8,859 nt of DNA, taken from Prevotellamassilia sp. GTDB taxonomy: Bacteria > Bacteroidota > Bacteroidia > Bacteroidales > Bacteroidaceae. Under the pieces are notes generated by a model. The model made no database searches. It saw nothing but the letters and a program-made list of their open reading frames with translations, and had not been told where the DNA came from. The stretch lies in contig VSQE01000087.1 of assembly GCA_009775705.1 (NCBI GenBank), forward strand, positions 1-8,859, in the 5' to 3' direction. Shown here piece by piece: positions 7,220 to 8,859 of this stretch (position 1 is the stretch's first letter; each line of letters begins with the position of its first letter). A program made the translations under genes and the position numbers.

Positions 7220-7663
7220 ATGATCCCCATCGGACTTGCCAGCGACCATGCAGGCTACCAACTAAAGCAATTTGTGAAGCAATATCTGGAAGAGCGTCAC
7301 ATTGAATACAAGGACTACGGAACCTACAATGAAGAAAGTTGCGACTATCCGGATTATGCCCATGCTTTGGCTGACGGCATCGGAAACAAGGAGGTGAATA
7401 TCGGCATAGCCATCTGCGGTAGCGGAGAAGGAATTGCAATGACGTTGAACAAACACCAGCATATACGTGCAGCACTTGTCTGGATGCCGGAAATAGCGCG
7501 CATGACACGTATGCACAATGATGCAAATGTTTTAGTAATGCCCGGACGCTACATTGACAACATGACAGCCAGTTCTATTATGGATGAATTTCTTCAAACT
7601 CAATTTGAAAGCGGCAGACATATACGAAGGATCGAGAAAATACCCGTTGTCATAAAAAAATAG
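7220..7663 (+). CDS. rpiB: Ribose-5-phosphate isomerase B
   Basis: This 147-residue RpiB/LacAB-family sugar-phosphate isomerase interconverts ribose 5-phosphate and ribulose 5-phosphate in the cytoplasm. Visible motifs are the SDHAG phosphate/substrate loop (8-12), DYPDYA (42-47), the catalytic Cys66 in CGSGEG (66-71), His99 in HNDANVL (99-105), PGR (108-110), and the C-terminal arginines Arg133 and Arg137. Ser68 replaces the Thr of the usual CGTG motif, a conservative change. The gene lies 22 bases downstream of tkt with no terminator between, so the two probably form one pentose phosphate operon from the promoter at 5113-5142. Related members isomerise allose or galactose 6-phosphates, but the transketolase neighbour favours ribose 5-phosphate. 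Confidence 0.95.
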   Translation: MIPIGLASDHAGYQLKQFVKQYLEERHIEYKDYGTYNEESCDYPDYAHALADGIGNKEVNIGIAICGSGEGIAMTLNKHQHIRAALVWMPEIARMTRMHNDANVLVMPGRYIDNMTASSIMDEFLQTQFESGRHIRRIEKIPVVIKK

Positions 7664-7695
7664 ACTTCTTTCTTTCTTAAACCAACTGAAAATTA

Positions 7696-7703
7696 TATCT
7701 TTG
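7696..7703 (+). promoter_or_regulatory. -7 promoter element for HU gene
   Basis: TATCTTTG matches TAnnTTTG exactly and lies 46 bases before the HU ATG, giving a predicted leader of about 40 bases. No TTG is seen at the expected -33 distance; the sequence there is T-rich (TTTCTTTCTT), so the upstream half is weak. Confidence 0.65.
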
Positions 7704-7749
7704 CACAGTTTTTCAACAAGAGTGTATAACATAAAACCAAAAACAAAAG

Positions 7750-8025
7750 ATGACTAAAGCAGATATCGTTAACGAGATTTCCAAGAAAACCGGAATTGAC
7801 AAATCTACAGTTCTTACCACAGTAGAAGCATTCATGGAGTCAGTGAAGGAATCTTTGACTAACGAACAAAACGTATATCTACGCGGTTTCGGTAGTTTCA
7901 TACTGAAAAAACGTGCCCAAAAGACTGCGCGTAATATTTCCAAAAATACAACAATCATTATTCCCGAGCACAACATCCCTGCTTTTAAGCCGGCGAAGTC
8001 TTTCATGCTTGATGTAAAAGAATAA
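7750..8025 (+). CDS. HU family DNA-binding protein
   Basis: This 91-residue nucleoid protein of the HU/IHF family has normal length and acts as a dimer that bends and compacts DNA. The N-terminal helical dimerisation part (MTKADIVNEISKKTG to about residue 40) is followed by the signature RGFGSFILKKRAQKTARN (45-62) and a beta-arm ending IPAFKPAKSF. At the arm tip, the position of the DNA-intercalating proline in E. coli HU (RNP, residue 63) is isoleucine here (RNISKN). Bending may therefore differ from the textbook protein. It has its own promoter element, and the small basic protein and the RNase gene follow in the same direction. I leave the symbol blank because Bacteroides encodes several HU paralogues. 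Confidence 0.93.
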   Translation: MTKADIVNEISKKTGIDKSTVLTTVEAFMESVKESLTNEQNVYLRGFGSFILKKRAQKTARNISKNTTIIIPEHNIPAFKPAKSFMLDVKE

Positions 8026-8065
8026 TACTCACTATAAATATTAATCATAAATAAATTCAGAAGCT

Positions 8066-8155
8066 ATGCCTAGTGGAAAAAAGAAAAAAAGACACAAGAT
8101 GTCTACACACAAGCGGAAAAAAAGATTAAGAAAGAATAGACATAAGAGTAAATAA
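8066..8155 (+). CDS. Tiny basic AURKAIP1/COX24-domain protein (ribosomal-type)
   Basis: This 29-codon gene runs from ATG 8066 to TAA 8153-8155. The peptide begins MPSGKKKKRHKMSTHKRKKR and is almost entirely Lys, Arg and His, with no acidic residue. Composition and the KMSTHKRKKRLRK pattern fit the AURKAIP1/COX24 C-terminal domain family, represented by mitochondrial small-subunit protein mS38 and mycobacterial bS22. These bind small-subunit rRNA. A role as a ribosomal protein is inferred from that similarity. It starts 40 bases after the HU stop and lies just upstream of an RNase E/G gene, an arrangement I associate with Bacteroidetes. No Shine-Dalgarno is visible, and the leader is A-rich. 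It is easily missed in annotation because of its size. Confidence 0.85.
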   Translation: MPSGKKKKRHKMSTHKRKKRLRKNRHKSK

Positions 8156-8178
8156 CTCTTTATCAGTCTTTCATCCGT

Positions 8179-8234
8179 AAATGTGCCAATATATCAATTA
8201 TGTACACAAGTGCGATTTGAGTATTGGCACATTT
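8179..8234 (+). promoter_or_regulatory. Inverted repeat in the rng leader
   Basis: AAATGTGCCAATA (8179-8191) is perfectly complementary to TATTGGCACATTT (8222-8234), a 13-base stem with a 30-base loop. It begins 23 bases after the stop of the small basic gene and ends 17 bases before the rng start codon. It could be a leader hairpin controlling rng translation or RNA stability, or a weak terminator and processing site. The large loop and short U run (TTTTC) argue against an efficient intrinsic terminator. Confidence 0.65.
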
Positions 8235-8251
8235 TCAAAAAGTAAATCAAA

Positions 8252-8859
8252 ATGACAAGCGAAGTAATTGTAGATGTACAGCCGAAAGAAATTTCAATTG
8301 CTCTTCTCGAAGACAAGAGACTCGCAGAGTTTCAAAAGGAAGGAAGAGCAGAGCATTATTCTGTCGGCAACCTCTATCTGGCCAAAGTGAAAAAGCTGAT
8401 GCCGGGTCTCAATGCCTGCTTCGTGAATGTCGGATACGAACGCGATGCTTTCCTCCATTATCTGGATTTAGGAACCAGCTATCGCTCGTTTGAAAAATAC
8501 CTGCAATTGCTTGGTGACGGAAAGAAAAACATTCCGGCAAGCAAAGTGACCAAACAACCCGATCTTGAAAAAGACGGGAGTATACAGAATACCCTGAAAT
8601 TAGGTCAGGAAGTTCTGGTACAGATTATCAAAGAGCCCATATCTACAAAGGGACCACGTCTCACCTGCGAAATATCTTTTGCCGGACGCTATCTCGTACT
8701 TATTCCGTTCTGCGACAAAATTTCTGTTTCTTCAAAAATAAAAAGCGGAGCAGAAAGAACTAGACTCAAACAACTCATTCACATTATAAAACCCAAGAAT
8801 TTCGGAGTAATCGTACGTACAGTTTCAGAATGTAAAAGAGTTGCGGAATTGGATATGGA
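8252..8859 (+). CDS. rng: Ribonuclease E/G family protein, 5' part
   Basis: These are the first 202 codons of an RNase E/G endoribonuclease; the gene continues past the window. RNase E/G cuts single-stranded RNA in rRNA maturation and mRNA decay, often as part of a degradosome. The fragment opens MTSEVIVDVQPKEISIALLE, then has VGNLYLAKVKKLMPGLNACFVNVG (38-61), the start of the S1 RNA-binding region. LGQEVLVQIIKEP...STKGPRLTCEISFAGRYLVLIP follows (about 117-153), the strongest family signature. The catalytic DNase I-like domain with its Mg-binding aspartates and the zinc link would lie beyond the window. ATG 8252 is chosen because the family N-terminus begins there in an A-rich, Bacteroidetes-like context. 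No separate promoter is evident, so it is probably transcribed with the HU and small basic genes. Confidence 0.93.
   Translation, partial: MTSEVIVDVQPKEISIALLEDKRLAEFQKEGRAEHYSVGNLYLAKVKKLMPGLNACFVNVGYERDAFLHYLDLGTSYRSFEKYLQLLGDGKKNIPASKVTKQPDLEKDGSIQNTLKLGQEVLVQIIKEPISTKGPRLTCEISFAGRYLVLIPFCDKISVSSKIKSGAERTRLKQLIHIIKPKNFGVIVRTVSECKRVAELDM

Noticed and set aside
8023..8036. Phage T7-promoter-like string TAATACTCACTATA after the HU stop
   Set aside because: It lacks the internal GAC of the T7 promoter, its first three bases are the HU stop codon, and no T7-like polymerase or phage genes are present; it is chance similarity in AT-rich DNA.
8224..8493. 89-codon plus-strand frame overlapping rng
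   Set aside because: It is an off-frame shadow; the RNase E/G protein reads clearly in the other frame from 8252.

Overview
The window looks like chromosomal DNA from a Bacteroidales gut bacterium, most likely Bacteroides or the closely related Phocaeicola. The evidence is the RprX/RprY-type two-component pair, Bacteroidetes-style promoters with a TAnnTTTG -7 element (before the DUF5063 gene, tkt and the HU gene), start codons in A-rich sequence without strong Shine-Dalgarno motifs, and protein sequences of the Bacteroides type. The species cannot be fixed from this. All recognised genes lie on the + strand.

Layout. 2-214: 3' end of a sensor histidine kinase (rprX-like). 220-918: its OmpR-type response regulator (rprY), followed by a hairpin terminator at 941-972. 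973-1306: a gene-free stretch with a 21-bp tandem repeat array (1098-1170) built from TGTAAAA/TTTTACA palindromes, then a promoter almost touching the next start codon. 1307-3710: a tight three-gene run of a DUF5063 protein, a DEDD-family 3'-5' exonuclease and an RlmI-type 23S rRNA methyltransferase. About 3748-4930: a decayed acyltransferase-3 membrane protein gene with no usable start, an in-frame stop and a frameshift. 5176-7663: transketolase and ribose-5-phosphate isomerase B behind a near-consensus promoter, forming a non-oxidative pentose phosphate pair. 7750-8859: an HU-family DNA-binding protein, a 29-residue very basic AURKAIP1/COX24-like (putative small ribosomal subunit) protein, a strong inverted repeat, and the 5' part of an RNase E/G gene that runs off the window.

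Most of this is housekeeping: signalling, RNA processing and ribosome maturation, pentose phosphate metabolism, and nucleoid structure. I do not see a clear new defence or mobile system. The items most worth a second look are the 21-bp palindromic array, the apparently leaderless start of the DUF5063/exonuclease/RlmI operon, the tiny ribosomal-type protein next to RNase E/G, the hairpin abutting the rng start codon, the HU protein lacking the intercalating proline, and the broken acyltransferase gene.
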